The translations under genes and the position numbers were made by a program. A stretch of DNA of 54,028 bases from positions 1 to 54,028 of the forward strand of contig JAAENB010000191.1 in NCBI GenBank assembly GCA_024224995.1, written 5' to 3'. Below, piece by piece: positions 13,507 to 22,833 of the stretch (its first letter is position 1; the number at the start of each line of letters is the position of its first letter). The DNA is from a bacterium (GTDB taxonomy: Bacteria > Spirochaetota > UBA4802 > UBA5550). The notes beneath the pieces were generated by a model. That model saw nothing but the letters and a program-made list of their open reading frames with translations. It searched no databases and was not told the origin of the DNA.

Positions 13507-16500
13507 TTAAGATATTTGTTGCAACCATTTTTTAAGCTCTGCTAATTTTTTTTCTACTTCCTTTGAGCGCGGAGTCAGCAGCAGGAGCTCTTTATCATTC
13601 GGATCTATTGATAAGCGTTTGTCCGTAGATATCATCTCTACCAGGCTTGCCGGATCGATCGTGGTCTCCCCGGATATCCTGATCTTTATTGTTTTTGAAT
13701 CTTCCAGTATCTCTTCTATGAATAAAGATGAGGCCAGGGTGCGGACCCTTTCGAACTCTATGAGGATATTGACTTCATACGGCGGATTCCCAAACCGGTC
13801 AACCAATTCATCCCGCAGGGTATCTATCTCTTCTATATCCTCACAGGACTCAAACCGTTTGTAAAATTCTATCTTTTGCCGCTCATCCGCGATATAACTG
13901 CCGGGGATAAAAAAGCTCGTTTTGATAAATACCGGGGTTCGAAAGGTTCCGGTGCTCTTTTCCCCTTTCAGATTCTTTACCGCGTTATCCAGCATCTGGC
14001 AATAAAGGTCGAATCCCACTTCCATTATACTGCCCGATTGCTCTTTTCCCAGAATATTTCCCGCTCCCCGTATCTCCAGGTCCTTCATTGCTATTTTCAG
14101 CCCGCTTCCCAGCTCGGAATACTCCGCTATTACCTGCAGCCTCTTCTGTGCCTCCTCTGTTAAGGGCACATGCCTGGGATAAAACAGGTAGGCATAGGCT
14201 TTCCTGTTTGACCGGCCTACCCGCCCCTTTAACTGGTATAATTGCGACAAACCGAAGGTGTCGGCCCGGTTTATTATTATGGTATTCACATTGGGTATAT
14301 CCAGGCCCGACTCTATTATGGTGGTACTTATGAGCACATCATACCTGCCTTTTAAGAACTCTATCATTATATCTTCCAGGTCATGCTCGTTCATCTGGCC
14401 GTGTGCCACACAGAACGTTGCCCCGGGGACCAGCTTCTCCAGCATTGCCGCTATGGCATCTATTGTTTGCACCCTGTTATGGACAAAAAAGACCTGACCG
14501 TCACGCTCAATCTCGTTCCGGATGGCCCGTTTTAATATATCCGGATTATCCTCCATTACATAGGTCTCTATTGCCTGGCGGTTTTCCGGCGGCGTCGAGA
14601 TGGTTGTCAGGTCACGGATCCCTGCCATGGACATATGCAGTGTCCGCGGTATTGGGGTGGCGCTTAACGTAAGCACATCCACCATGGCCTTGATCTTTTT
14701 TAACTGCTCCTTGTGCTTTACCCCGAACCGCTGTTCTTCATCAATTATCAACAATCCTAAATTCTTTATCTTTACGTTTTTCGCTACCAGTGAATGAGTT
14801 CCGATTATTATATCTATCTGCCCCTCTGCCATGCGCTCCTTTATGGCTTTTATCTGCGTTTGTGTTCTAAACCTGGACATCATCTCCACTTCCATGGGAT
14901 ATTCACTAAACCGCTTTTTAAATGTTGAAAAATGCTGCATGGCAAGGACTGTTGTGGGCACTAATATTGCCACCTGCCTGCCGGCCATTACCGATTTAAA
15001 AGCCGCCCGTATGGCCACCTCGGTCTTTCCAAATCCCACATCCCCGCATACCAGCCGGTCCATGGGCCGGGGACTCTCCATATCATCCTTGACGTCCTCT
15101 ATTGCCGTTATCTGGTCCGGGGTCTCTTCATACTCAAAGAGTGACTCAAACTCTTCCTGCCAGAGCGTGTCCGGCGGATAGCGGTAGCCCTTCAGCGCTT
15201 CCCGCTGCGAATAGATCCCTATGAGCTCTTTGGCTATCTCCTCTACTGTCTCCCGGACCTTTTTCTTTATCCTGTTCCAGGCCGACTTCTTCCCCAGTGA
15301 ATCTATCCTGGGCTGCCGTCCATCCATTCCTATATATTTCTGTACCATGGTAATCTGGTCCAGGGGTACATAGAGCTTGTCTCCATCGGCGTATTCCAGC
15401 ATCAGGAAATCCCGCTCAACTCCTCCCGCTGCCATCCGTTCGATCCCTTTAAACGTTCCTATTCCGTGGTTAATGTGTACCACATAATCTTCTACTTTGA
15501 GATCAAGGAATGACTCTATTGGACGTGACTGCTTTCGCTTGAACTGCTTCTTTTTTCGATAACTTTTGCCAAAAATATCATGATCCGAAAAAAGCAGTGT
15601 TTTTATGCCTGTAAGCTCCACTCCTTCTTTAAAGGGCGTTATTACAATATTTAACGATACATCTTCTTTTATGGCGGCAAAATCACTATCGGGCTTCAGC
15701 TCACTTAACAGGTCGTAGAGCCTCCGTGCCTGGCCTTCAAAGCCTGTGGTTATTACTATGTTCCATCCTTCACCGATACGGTATGCTATCTCATCTCGTA
15801 CGTCTTTTATTTTGCCGTGAAAATTGGGGATGCTTTTTATTGCCGGGCGCTCCGCGTTTTCCGTGGCTGTAAAGGTTTGTATATGCAGTCCCCGGTTTTC
15901 GGCTTCTTCAAATACGGCCGCATCCAGAAGCCGGTCCGGGGGCAGACAGAATACCCGGGTATGTTTTTTATCATACAATTCCGTAAATGTTCTTTCCAGC
16001 TGGTTCTTTCGTGAGACCAGCTCAGGTGTCTCTGCCAGTATTATTCTCGCGTTTTCTGCCAGGTACGACAGTATATTGGCGCTTTCTATTGCCCGGGGGA
16101 AAAGATCCTCTATTCCTTTTATCTCACTTATTTCTCCCCTGTCTATTTGCTCCGTTATTTCATCACTCATTTCCAGTCCGCTATCCCCGGCTTCCGTAAG
16201 CAGCTCCAGCAATTTTACCTTCTCCTTGCTGAATAATACAAGCTCCTTGCGCGGATATATTGTCGCGCTTTCCAGCCGGCTGCTTGAGACCTGGGAATTT
16301 ATATCGAACTCCCGTATCGATTCCAGGGTATCTCCAAAAAAATCAAAACGTAAGGGATTCTCGTGGGAGGGCAGAAATATATCAATTATCCCTCCCTTTA
16401 CGGAAAACTGCCCAAATGCCTCCACCCTGGGTTCCCTTGAATAACCGTACGATACCAGCATATCGAGCATATCATCAAATGGGTATTCTTCGTCTATTGC

Positions 16501-16935
16501 AAGGGCGATCCCTTTTTTTAAGAAAAAACTTTTGTCCGGGATCTTTCGGATTAAAGACTCTACTGTGGTTATTATTATTGCCGGATCTCCCTGCAAGATC
16601 TTATAGAGCGCGGTTATTCTCTGGCGCTCTATTTTCTCCGATGGCGACACATACTCATAGGGCAGGGTCTCCCATGAAGGCATTGGATAGAGGCTGGCTT
16701 CATCGACCAGGCAGGTCAAATCAAGGTATAATTCCTGCATTTTCAGGGAATTTTCCGCTACCAGCAGCATTTGCCCCGGCGCATGATTAAAAATCGATGC
16801 TATTAGTACGGGGAAAGAGGAGAGTGATACCCCTTCTATTGATACCGGTTCTCCCGGCGGGCCTTCCAGCCTCTCCTGTATGGACCGGAACTCTTCGGAG
16901 ACGGTAAAACGGTCTGCTATTGGTTTTAGTATCAT
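13507..16935 (-). CDS. mfd: Transcription-repair coupling factor Mfd
   Basis: About 1142 residues, full family length. The N-terminal third is the UvrB-homology region that contacts UvrA. Around residue 480-570 is the CarD-like RNA-polymerase-interacting domain (EDYVVHINHGIGTFKGIERM). The translocase has Walker A CGDVGFGKTEVAIRAAF near residue 625, DEEQRFG (motif II), LSATPIPRTLHMSM (motif III), and the RecG-like C-terminal helicase lobe (GRVGRSNRKAYAYLFYP), followed by the TRCF domain. Mfd removes RNA polymerase stalled at lesions and recruits the Uvr excision system. ATG 16935 is preferred; a TTG three codons earlier is possible. Neither has a good ribosome site. Part of its N-terminal sequence recurs as a fragment at 29770. 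Confidence 0.97.
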   Translation of the reverse strand: MILKPIADRFTVSEEFRSIQERLEGPPGEPVSIEGVSLSSFPVLIASIFNHAPGQMLLVAENSLKMQELYLDLTCLVDEASLYPMPSWETLPYEYVSPSEKIERQRITALYKILQGDPAIIITTVESLIRKIPDKSFFLKKGIALAIDEEYPFDDMLDMLVSYGYSREPRVEAFGQFSVKGGIIDIFLPSHENPLRFDFFGDTLESIREFDINSQVSSSRLESATIYPRKELVLFSKEKVKLLELLTEAGDSGLEMSDEITEQIDRGEISEIKGIEDLFPRAIESANILSYLAENARIILAETPELVSRKNQLERTFTELYDKKHTRVFCLPPDRLLDAAVFEEAENRGLHIQTFTATENAERPAIKSIPNFHGKIKDVRDEIAYRIGEGWNIVITTGFEGQARRLYDLLSELKPDSDFAAIKEDVSLNIVITPFKEGVELTGIKTLLFSDHDIFGKSYRKKKQFKRKQSRPIESFLDLKVEDYVVHINHGIGTFKGIERMAAGGVERDFLMLEYADGDKLYVPLDQITMVQKYIGMDGRQPRIDSLGKKSAWNRIKKKVRETVEEIAKELIGIYSQREALKGYRYPPDTLWQEEFESLFEYEETPDQITAIEDVKDDMESPRPMDRLVCGDVGFGKTEVAIRAAFKSVMAGRQVAILVPTTVLAMQHFSTFKKRFSEYPMEVEMMSRFRTQTQIKAIKERMAEGQIDIIIGTHSLVAKNVKIKNLGLLIIDEEQRFGVKHKEQLKKIKAMVDVLTLSATPIPRTLHMSMAGIRDLTTISTPPENRQAIETYVMEDNPDILKRAIRNEIERDGQVFFVHNRVQTIDAIAAMLEKLVPGATFCVAHGQMNEHDLEDIMIEFLKGRYDVLISTTIIESGLDIPNVNTIIINRADTFGLSQLYQLKGRVGRSNRKAYAYLFYPRHVPLTEEAQKRLQVIAEYSELGSGLKIAMKDLEIRGAGNILGKEQSGSIMEVGFDLYCQMLDNAVKNLKGEKSTGTFRTPVFIKTSFFIPGSYIADERQKIEFYKRFESCEDIEEIDTLRDELVDRFGNPPYEVNILIEFERVRTLASSLFIEEILEDSKTIKIRISGETTIDPASLVEMISTDKRLSIDPNDKELLLLTPRSKEVEKKLAELKKWLQQIS

Positions 16936-17040
16936 AAATGCCAATTTTTCAGAAAAATGTATTTGTGCAAGGATATTTTACAAAACAAACAACTACTCAA
17001 AAGAATAGTTTTTTTTAATAAATTTATCCCTGAGTAATCC

Positions 17041-17069
17041 TTGACAAATACTTTTGATTCGCATACAAT
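17041..17069 (+). promoter_or_regulatory. Promoter of the REC-HATPase gene
   Basis: TTGACA (17041-17046), 17-bp spacer, TACAAT (17064-17069), 44 bp before the start codon. This is a strong match to the housekeeping consensus. It lies in the divergent gap with mfd. Confidence 0.65.
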
Positions 17070-17113
17070 TTTCAAAAATACGTATCTCTATTGGATAAAC
17101 AGGAACCAAAATA

Positions 17114-18505
17114 ATGGATTCACCAAAAAATATCATTTGTATTGATGATGAGGATATGATCCGCCGTGTGTTTACCAGCTATTTAAAAAAAGCAGGGTAT
17201 GTCATATTTGAAGCGGAAAGCGGTCAGGAAGGGATTGAATTAATTAAAAACAATGATATGGATTTGGTGCTCCTCGATCTTCGGATGCCGGGCATGAGCG
17301 GCCTGGAAGTACTCTCGTATATACAGGAAAACAATCCCAACCTGCCCGTAATCATGATCTCCGGGGAAGGTGAGATCAATGATGTAATCAACGCGCTCCG
17401 CCTGGGCGCGTCGGACTATATTACCAAGCCCATACTGGACATGGCAATACTGGACTGTTCAATAGATAAATCACTGGACCAGGCCCGCATTGTACAGGAA
17501 AACCTGGAGTACAAAAAAAACCTGGAAAACCTGGTTAATCAAAGAACCCAGGAACTGTGCGAAAGCATGGAAAAACTGAAAGAAGCGAATAATGAGGCCA
17601 AAGAGGCCAACAGGCAAATTAGCATTTCGGAAAAGCGGTATAAGCATTTAATTGAAGATTCAAATGATATAATTTTTACCCTGGATGAAAATTTTACTTT
17701 TATTACCATTAATAATGCCATAGCAACCCATTTAAATCTCTCCCCTGATTCGGTTATTTCCACCGATTTTAATCATTTATTATATGAAAATCCCGATGTG
17801 GAAGCAGTGGGCAAGAAAGTGGTACAGGAAAAATTAAGTTCATTTTTAAAAGAAAAAAGGCCGGTCCATTTTAAAGCGGAATTCAAATCGGAAACAATGC
17901 TGGAATCCATTGAAATGGCGGTAAAACTCGAATATATCAACTTTGAAGGAAAAAACGAAATACTGGGAAAGCTTTCCCGGGTAGTGGATGATTCTTTGCT
18001 GGAATTTTTCGGTTTTGTACAACAAAAATATATAATAAAAAATTCCCTCATATTGGCAAATGATGTAACCCAGCGGGTAACCAGGGATTTACAGAAATTT
18101 GCCGATGGAAAAGAAATAATTTTGCTGCGCATAGCGCTCAGAGAACTCATAATAAACGCCATAGAGCACGGCAACCTGGAAATATCATTCGATGAAAAAA
18201 CCCGGACCACAGCGGATGGTACCTATTTCGATTTCATCAGCGACAGGCAAAAAAATCCCAAATACATGAACAAAAGAGTGTCGATAGAGTATTCGATAGA
18301 TCCCGGAGAAGCAGTCTATGTTATAACGGATGAAGGGAATGGGTTCGATCATCAAAAAGAACTGAACGAAGATAACAACCTGAGAAACCAGAAAATGCTG
18401 CTTCACGGCCGGGGAATTAAGATGACTAAAAATTTCTTTGATGAGATTATCTATAATGACCTGGGAAACCAGGTAACTGTCAAAAAATTCTTCAAAAGCG
18501 AATAG
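17114..18505 (+). CDS. Response regulator with PAS-like and HATPase output domains
   Basis: A 463-residue protein. Residues 5-120 are a REC domain (Asp11-Asp12, phosphoacceptor Asp55, Ser83, Lys105). A coiled coil (about 125-175) leads into a PAS-like domain (RYKHLIEDSNDIIFTLDENF). Residues about 335-460 are a GHKL ATPase resembling anti-sigma-factor kinases: N-box LRELIINAIEHGN, G1 DEGNGFD, G2 HGRGIKMTK. There is no histidine dimerisation box. Phosphorylation of REC may control an RsbW-type partner-switching kinase, which would fit the SpoIIE-type phosphatase encoded at 43766, though they are not adjacent. It heads a run of signalling genes. Confidence 0.85.
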   Translation: MDSPKNIICIDDEDMIRRVFTSYLKKAGYVIFEAESGQEGIELIKNNDMDLVLLDLRMPGMSGLEVLSYIQENNPNLPVIMISGEGEINDVINALRLGASDYITKPILDMAILDCSIDKSLDQARIVQENLEYKKNLENLVNQRTQELCESMEKLKEANNEAKEANRQISISEKRYKHLIEDSNDIIFTLDENFTFITINNAIATHLNLSPDSVISTDFNHLLYENPDVEAVGKKVVQEKLSSFLKEKRPVHFKAEFKSETMLESIEMAVKLEYINFEGKNEILGKLSRVVDDSLLEFFGFVQQKYIIKNSLILANDVTQRVTRDLQKFADGKEIILLRIALRELIINAIEHGNLEISFDEKTRTTADGTYFDFISDRQKNPKYMNKRVSIEYSIDPGEAVYVITDEGNGFDHQKELNEDNNLRNQKMLLHGRGIKMTKNFFDEIIYNDLGNQVTVKKFFKSE

Positions 18506-18602
18506 CCCGTCTAAATAAAACTGGACATTTTATTATGGATACAATTCTTTTGAATTATTTGACACGATATAAACTGCATGAAGTCATTCAAGACAAGAGA
18601 AA

Positions 18603-20090
18603 ATGATGGGTAAAATCGATACCACTGAGTTATTGACCAAATTCAACAATAATGAGGAATTTTCAATTCCGTTCAAATATCCTGATGATGATATCCTCAT
18701 GCAGATCAATTCCCTGATGTCCAAAATCCTGTCCAGAACAGACCTCATATTCCTGCAGGATACCATGCTCACGATCCTCCGGGAAACCATTCTAAACGCG
18801 GTTAAAGCAAACGCCAAAAGGATCTATTTCGACCGCCTGGGGCTGGATATTCACGAGAGTTCCGCGTATGAGCAGGGAATGAAGAAATTCAAGACCGATA
18901 TTGTTAATGACCTGCACACCATTCGAGATGACCTGCTTGGAAGTTTCTATAAAATTTCAATTAAATTTCTGAAACAAAAAGACGGAATTAAATTAACGAT
19001 AAAAAATAATATCAAGATCCTCCCCCTGGAACTGGAACGGATTACCCACCGGGTGGAAACCGCTAAAAAATGCAGCAACTTTTCCGAAGCGTACAAAGAA
19101 GTGTATGACCCGTCAGAAGGAGCCGGGCTTGGCATAATATTGACTATCCTTTTAATAAAAAACGCCGGTATGGATGTGGAAGAATTCCGGGTTATTGGAG
19201 ACGAGCATTCTTTAAGCATATCACTCTTAATTCCCTTTAAGCTGCGGACGGTGGAAACCATTTCCACCATTAAAGATAAAATCATTGAAGAAGTTGACAG
19301 TTTACCCACATTTCCGGAAAACATCATTGAGCTTCAGACCCTCTGTAGTGATTCCCATGCCTCAATTGATGTTATTTCTTCAAAAATAGTGCTCGATCCC
19401 TCTCTAACCGCCGATGTGCTGAAAATAGCCAATTCGGCCGGATTTATTACGGCCAAACGTATTGAAAATATTAATGAAGCGGTAATGGTGATTGGCCTTG
19501 AAAACCTTAATTCCATTCTCGCGGCTTCGGCTTCCAGGAAAATTCTCGACCAGCGGTATAAAAAATTCGGCCAGGTCTGGGATCATTGCAACAGGGTTGC
19601 CTTTTATTCGAGATATATCGCCATGAACCTGGGATACAATGGTCTTGCCAATAATGTTTTTCTTGCCTCGATTTTGCACGATATTGGTAAAATAGTTCTC
19701 CTGTCTACCGATATTACGCTGGTTAACCATATATCGGATATAATAAAAAACAGGAAACTGCGGACTTCCACTATCCTGGAAGAGATAACAATCGGGATCA
19801 GCCATTCTACGATTGGGGCTCTCATTGCCCAAAAATGGAATTTTCCCGATTTTATTATTGAATCAATCAAAGACCATCATTCCCCCTTGAGTTCAGGCAA
19901 AAAACACAGGGACACGATATTTATTGTCTATTTTGCCAATATGTTAACCCAGATCGAAAAACAAAAGTATACCATGTCTTTTATTGAATCAGAAGTTCTT
20001 GAAGAATTTAACCTCAATAATAACAATAGCTTTGAAAAATTTCACAAAAAATTACAGGAAAAGTACAATAACCACTTTTCAATCGTCTAA
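18603..20090 (+). CDS. HATPase-like/HDOD fusion signalling protein
   Basis: A 495-residue protein (a second ATG lies one codon in). Residues about 40-215 look like a diverged GHKL ATPase: N-box-like RETILNAVKANA, a long insertion, and a G2-like GAGLGIILTILLIKNAG; the usual DxGxG box is not visible. Residues about 230-430 form an HDOD domain (LPTFPENIIELQTLCSD, then DPSLTADVLKIANSAGF) with an HD-like SILHDIGKIVLL near 355. HDOD proteins act in signalling and regulatory switching, often with cyclic-di-GMP. Coupling to an N-terminal ATPase fold is unusual. It is flanked by the REC-HATPase and DUF115 genes on the same strand, 97 bp after the former. Confidence 0.75.
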   Translation: MMGKIDTTELLTKFNNNEEFSIPFKYPDDDILMQINSLMSKILSRTDLIFLQDTMLTILRETILNAVKANAKRIYFDRLGLDIHESSAYEQGMKKFKTDIVNDLHTIRDDLLGSFYKISIKFLKQKDGIKLTIKNNIKILPLELERITHRVETAKKCSNFSEAYKEVYDPSEGAGLGIILTILLIKNAGMDVEEFRVIGDEHSLSISLLIPFKLRTVETISTIKDKIIEEVDSLPTFPENIIELQTLCSDSHASIDVISSKIVLDPSLTADVLKIANSAGFITAKRIENINEAVMVIGLENLNSILAASASRKILDQRYKKFGQVWDHCNRVAFYSRYIAMNLGYNGLANNVFLASILHDIGKIVLLSTDITLVNHISDIIKNRKLRTSTILEEITIGISHSTIGALIAQKWNFPDFIIESIKDHHSPLSSGKKHRDTIFIVYFANMLTQIEKQKYTMSFIESEVLEEFNLNNNNSFEKFHKKLQEKYNNHFSIV

Positions 20091-20113
20091 AATCCATTTA
20101 CAGGACTATACTT

Positions 20114-21811
20114 TTGACAAATTATACTCTTAAGGAAACCAAAAGCGGTGAATTTACGCTTATATACAAGGGCCCGGAAGAAAATTTTAAAGAGATCAGG
20201 CTCCATTCCGCGTATGACCCGGTTAAAGAAGCAGAGCGGAGTACCGCAGCCTTCGACAGGGGCCGGTCTTCGGTAATTGCTGTTTCCGGGCTGGGGCTCG
20301 GGTTTCACCTGGCCGGGCTTAAAGAGAAACATCCCGGTATTCCTTTAATTGCAGTGGAACATGACCGTGAAGTTATTGATATTGTTCTGGATAAGTATCC
20401 CGGGCACCTGGAAGATGTTATCCTTATCAATTCTTCACAGGATCTTTCCAAAATATTTGAAGAGATCGACATGGGGAGATTCCGGGGGATTGCCCACTAT
20501 ATCCACCGGCCTTCACACCGGATCTACAGTGATTTCTATGACTCCATTGCTGCGGACATTGCCCGGTATCTTTCTTCAAAGGTGAGCGACCTGCTTACCC
20601 GGTTCCAGTTTGAAGAGACATGGATTGAGAATATTCTGCAAAATATTCATAATGTTTTTTCATCTCCAACGGTAAAAGACCTGTTTGGAGCGTTTAAAGG
20701 CTGCCCCGGTATTATTGTTTCGGCCGGACCTTCTCTGAGAAAAAGCCTGGATCATTTAAACGCCATAAAGGATAAATCATTGATCGTATGTGTTGATACC
20801 GCGCTGAAGGTTCTTCATAAAAAAAAGATCTCGCCCCACATTGTTATGACCCTGGATGCACAGACACACACCGCGAAACATTTTTCCGGCATTGACGGCA
20901 GCAATACAGCTCTGCTGGCCGACCTGGTTAGCTGCCCGGTTGTTACCCGTTCATACAGGGGAAAAAAAATATTCAGTACCACATCAAAATATTATACCAA
21001 TGATGCCGGGGAAACCAAACGGGAAACTACTCCTCTTATGGGCTGGATTGAAAAATTTGTCCCTCCCATTGGCGATATCCAGTCCGGCGGATCCGTTGCC
21101 ACCAGCGCCTTTGACCTTCTTCTTAACCTGGGGTGTTCTCCCATTATTCTTGTTGGTCAGGATCTTGCCTATACCGGGCGGGAGATCCATTGCAGCGGTA
21201 CTCATCATAATGATGACTGGCTTCCCATAACTTCCCGTTTTATAAATCTCGATACCATTAACCAGAAGGTTATCCGCAAAAGAAAAATCCAATATGTTGA
21301 TGCTTTTGGCGGCAAGGAGACGGTTATTTCGGACTTTGTATTTGATTTGTATAAGGGCTGGTTTGAAGACTCGGCCGGAAAAGTTGGTGTTCCGGTAATC
21401 AATGCTTCCGAAGGCGGCGCCAGGATCATGAATACGAAAGAAGAAACCCTGGAATCTCTTGCCCGCCGGCTTCCGGTTCCGGCTGTTTCCCCTGCCGCTA
21501 TTATTGAAAAGCTTATGTTAAAAAGCGATACTGCCGGGTCCCGGAAATTACATGACGGCATTATTGATACCAGCAGGGATATCAAAAAAATCAATTCCAT
21601 TGCAAAAAACAATTCCGAAACCGATATGCTTGCCCTTATTGACGATGCCGGTCTTTCCGACATGTACAATCCGTTTCTCAGGAAATCTCTGACCTATATT
21701 TCCCGGCACGATCTTCCCCCGGAAAAAGCCGCTGACATTCTTAACCAGGACATTATCCTTGCTTCGGAAAAGCTGCTCCCCATGCTGAATCAATGCCTGG
21801 AAACCCTGTAA
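20114..21811 (+). CDS. DUF115/MptE-like motility-associated (Maf) family protein
   Basis: A 565-residue protein starting at TTG 20114, with AGGA 8 bp upstream. The central part (about 185-400) is a DUF115/6-hydroxymethylpterin-diphosphokinase-like Rossmann region: GCPGIIVSAGPSLRKSLDHL, LIVCVDTALKVLHKK, PHIVMTLDAQ and ILVGQDLAYTG. Bacterial members (Maf) are linked to flagellin glycosylation with nonulosonic acids, and the family is common in spirochaetes and campylobacters. No flagellar or sugar synthesis genes are visible here. It lies 23 bp after the HDOD gene, so it probably shares its transcript. Confidence 0.8.
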   Translation: MTNYTLKETKSGEFTLIYKGPEENFKEIRLHSAYDPVKEAERSTAAFDRGRSSVIAVSGLGLGFHLAGLKEKHPGIPLIAVEHDREVIDIVLDKYPGHLEDVILINSSQDLSKIFEEIDMGRFRGIAHYIHRPSHRIYSDFYDSIAADIARYLSSKVSDLLTRFQFEETWIENILQNIHNVFSSPTVKDLFGAFKGCPGIIVSAGPSLRKSLDHLNAIKDKSLIVCVDTALKVLHKKKISPHIVMTLDAQTHTAKHFSGIDGSNTALLADLVSCPVVTRSYRGKKIFSTTSKYYTNDAGETKRETTPLMGWIEKFVPPIGDIQSGGSVATSAFDLLLNLGCSPIILVGQDLAYTGREIHCSGTHHNDDWLPITSRFINLDTINQKVIRKRKIQYVDAFGGKETVISDFVFDLYKGWFEDSAGKVGVPVINASEGGARIMNTKEETLESLARRLPVPAVSPAAIIEKLMLKSDTAGSRKLHDGIIDTSRDIKKINSIAKNNSETDMLALIDDAGLSDMYNPFLRKSLTYISRHDLPPEKAADILNQDIILASEKLLPMLNQCLETL

Positions 21812-21860
21812 AAAGTCTATATTTGCGGCGCAAATCGTCCGATAATAATTAGAAGACTAG

Positions 21861-21890
21861 CAGGTGGACGCGGCGCTAACGCTGCGCCTG
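21861..21890 (+). terminator. GC-rich hairpin after the DUF115 gene
   Basis: CAGG/CCTG at the base and CGCGGCG (21869-21875) paired with CGCTGCG (21880-21886) around CTAA. It is followed only by TTTCG, so it is a weak terminator at best. The GGACGC-CGCTAA-TGCGCC layout recurs in reverse orientation at 1754-1778. Confidence 0.35.
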
Positions 21891-21938
21891 TTTCGAAAAA
21901 AATTATAAAATCACCCGGAATACCAGTATATTTTATTT

Positions 21939-22814
21939 ATGAAGAACCGATTTAAAAAAATTAACAAAAAGACTTTAAGAATGGGTATTTATGCCGTATT
22001 CCTGGCCTCTTTCGCGCTCATTTTTGCTGATATTAATGCTGATATTTCATCTCTCAATACCGGCAAGATCGACTGGTTAAAGGGCAAAATTATTTCATTC
22101 GGTGACTCTGAAGTTACGGTAGACAGGCAGGGCCAGCCTCTTGACGGGGATAACGGCTCACGGATCTCTTTAAATAAAGGCAGGCTGGAAGCCTATACGA
22201 CAGCTAAAGAAGAAGCTATCCTGAACCTGGTCAGTACCCTGAAAACCATGCAAGTAGACCCGGACAACAAAATAGTCGATCTCCTGAAAAAGCATAGTAT
22301 TACCCGGAAAAAACTGTCAAAGGTCATTGAACAACGGATTAAAACCAGGGAATACCCTGCGAGCTTTTTCAAGTCCCGGTGCAAAGCGGAACTGAAAATT
22401 GGCGATATTATTTCCGTTCTTCCCTATACCTATCCCTCTCATGATTTTCCCACTATGCTCAATTCGGCTTTACCGACCGATTATACCAGTTTAGTCATTG
22501 ACGCCAGGGGGCTGGATATTAAACCGATGATTTTTCCGGCGCTTTATAATGAAGAGGGGCTGGAAATATACAGCAGGTACTTTGTTGACATTCGCTATGC
22601 AGGCCGTTACGGCATGGCTTCCTTTGCTTTTACCGAAGACGAAGCCATGAAAAATAAAAAAGCCGGTGAGCATCCGTATTTTTCCGTTGCAATAAAAAAT
22701 ATCAATCATTGCCCTGTATTGTCGAACAGGGATATTCGAAGAATATTCAGCAGCAGTAAAACAATAAAAAACCTGAAAAAATGCAAAGTTATTATTATAA
22801 TAGATAGAAAATAG
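21939..22814 (+). CDS. LPP20-like secreted protein
   Basis: A 291-residue protein with an N-terminal hydrophobic segment (MGIYAVFLASFALIFADINAD) that acts as signal or anchor. A segment NKGRLEAYTTAKEEAILNLVSTLKTMQVD resembles the A-A-A-E-AR-L helix of LPP20/FlgT-N-type domains. The second half contains YTSLVIDARGLDIKPMIFPALYNEEG, a pattern often found in spirochaetal and Helicobacter LPP20-related proteins. Such proteins are envelope components with unclear roles. It is first of three plus-strand envelope genes (spacing 19 bp, then an 11-bp overlap). Confidence 0.6.
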   Translation: MKNRFKKINKKTLRMGIYAVFLASFALIFADINADISSLNTGKIDWLKGKIISFGDSEVTVDRQGQPLDGDNGSRISLNKGRLEAYTTAKEEAILNLVSTLKTMQVDPDNKIVDLLKKHSITRKKLSKVIEQRIKTREYPASFFKSRCKAELKIGDIISVLPYTYPSHDFPTMLNSALPTDYTSLVIDARGLDIKPMIFPALYNEEGLEIYSRYFVDIRYAGRYGMASFAFTEDEAMKNKKAGEHPYFSVAIKNINHCPVLSNRDIRRIFSSSKTIKNLKKCKVIIIIDRK

Positions 22815-22833
22815 ATAGAAAAGTGTATTAGCC

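Noticed and set aside
14031..14800. Several frames antisense to mfd
   Set aside because: Mfd is complete and conserved on the other strand; these are codon-bias shadows.
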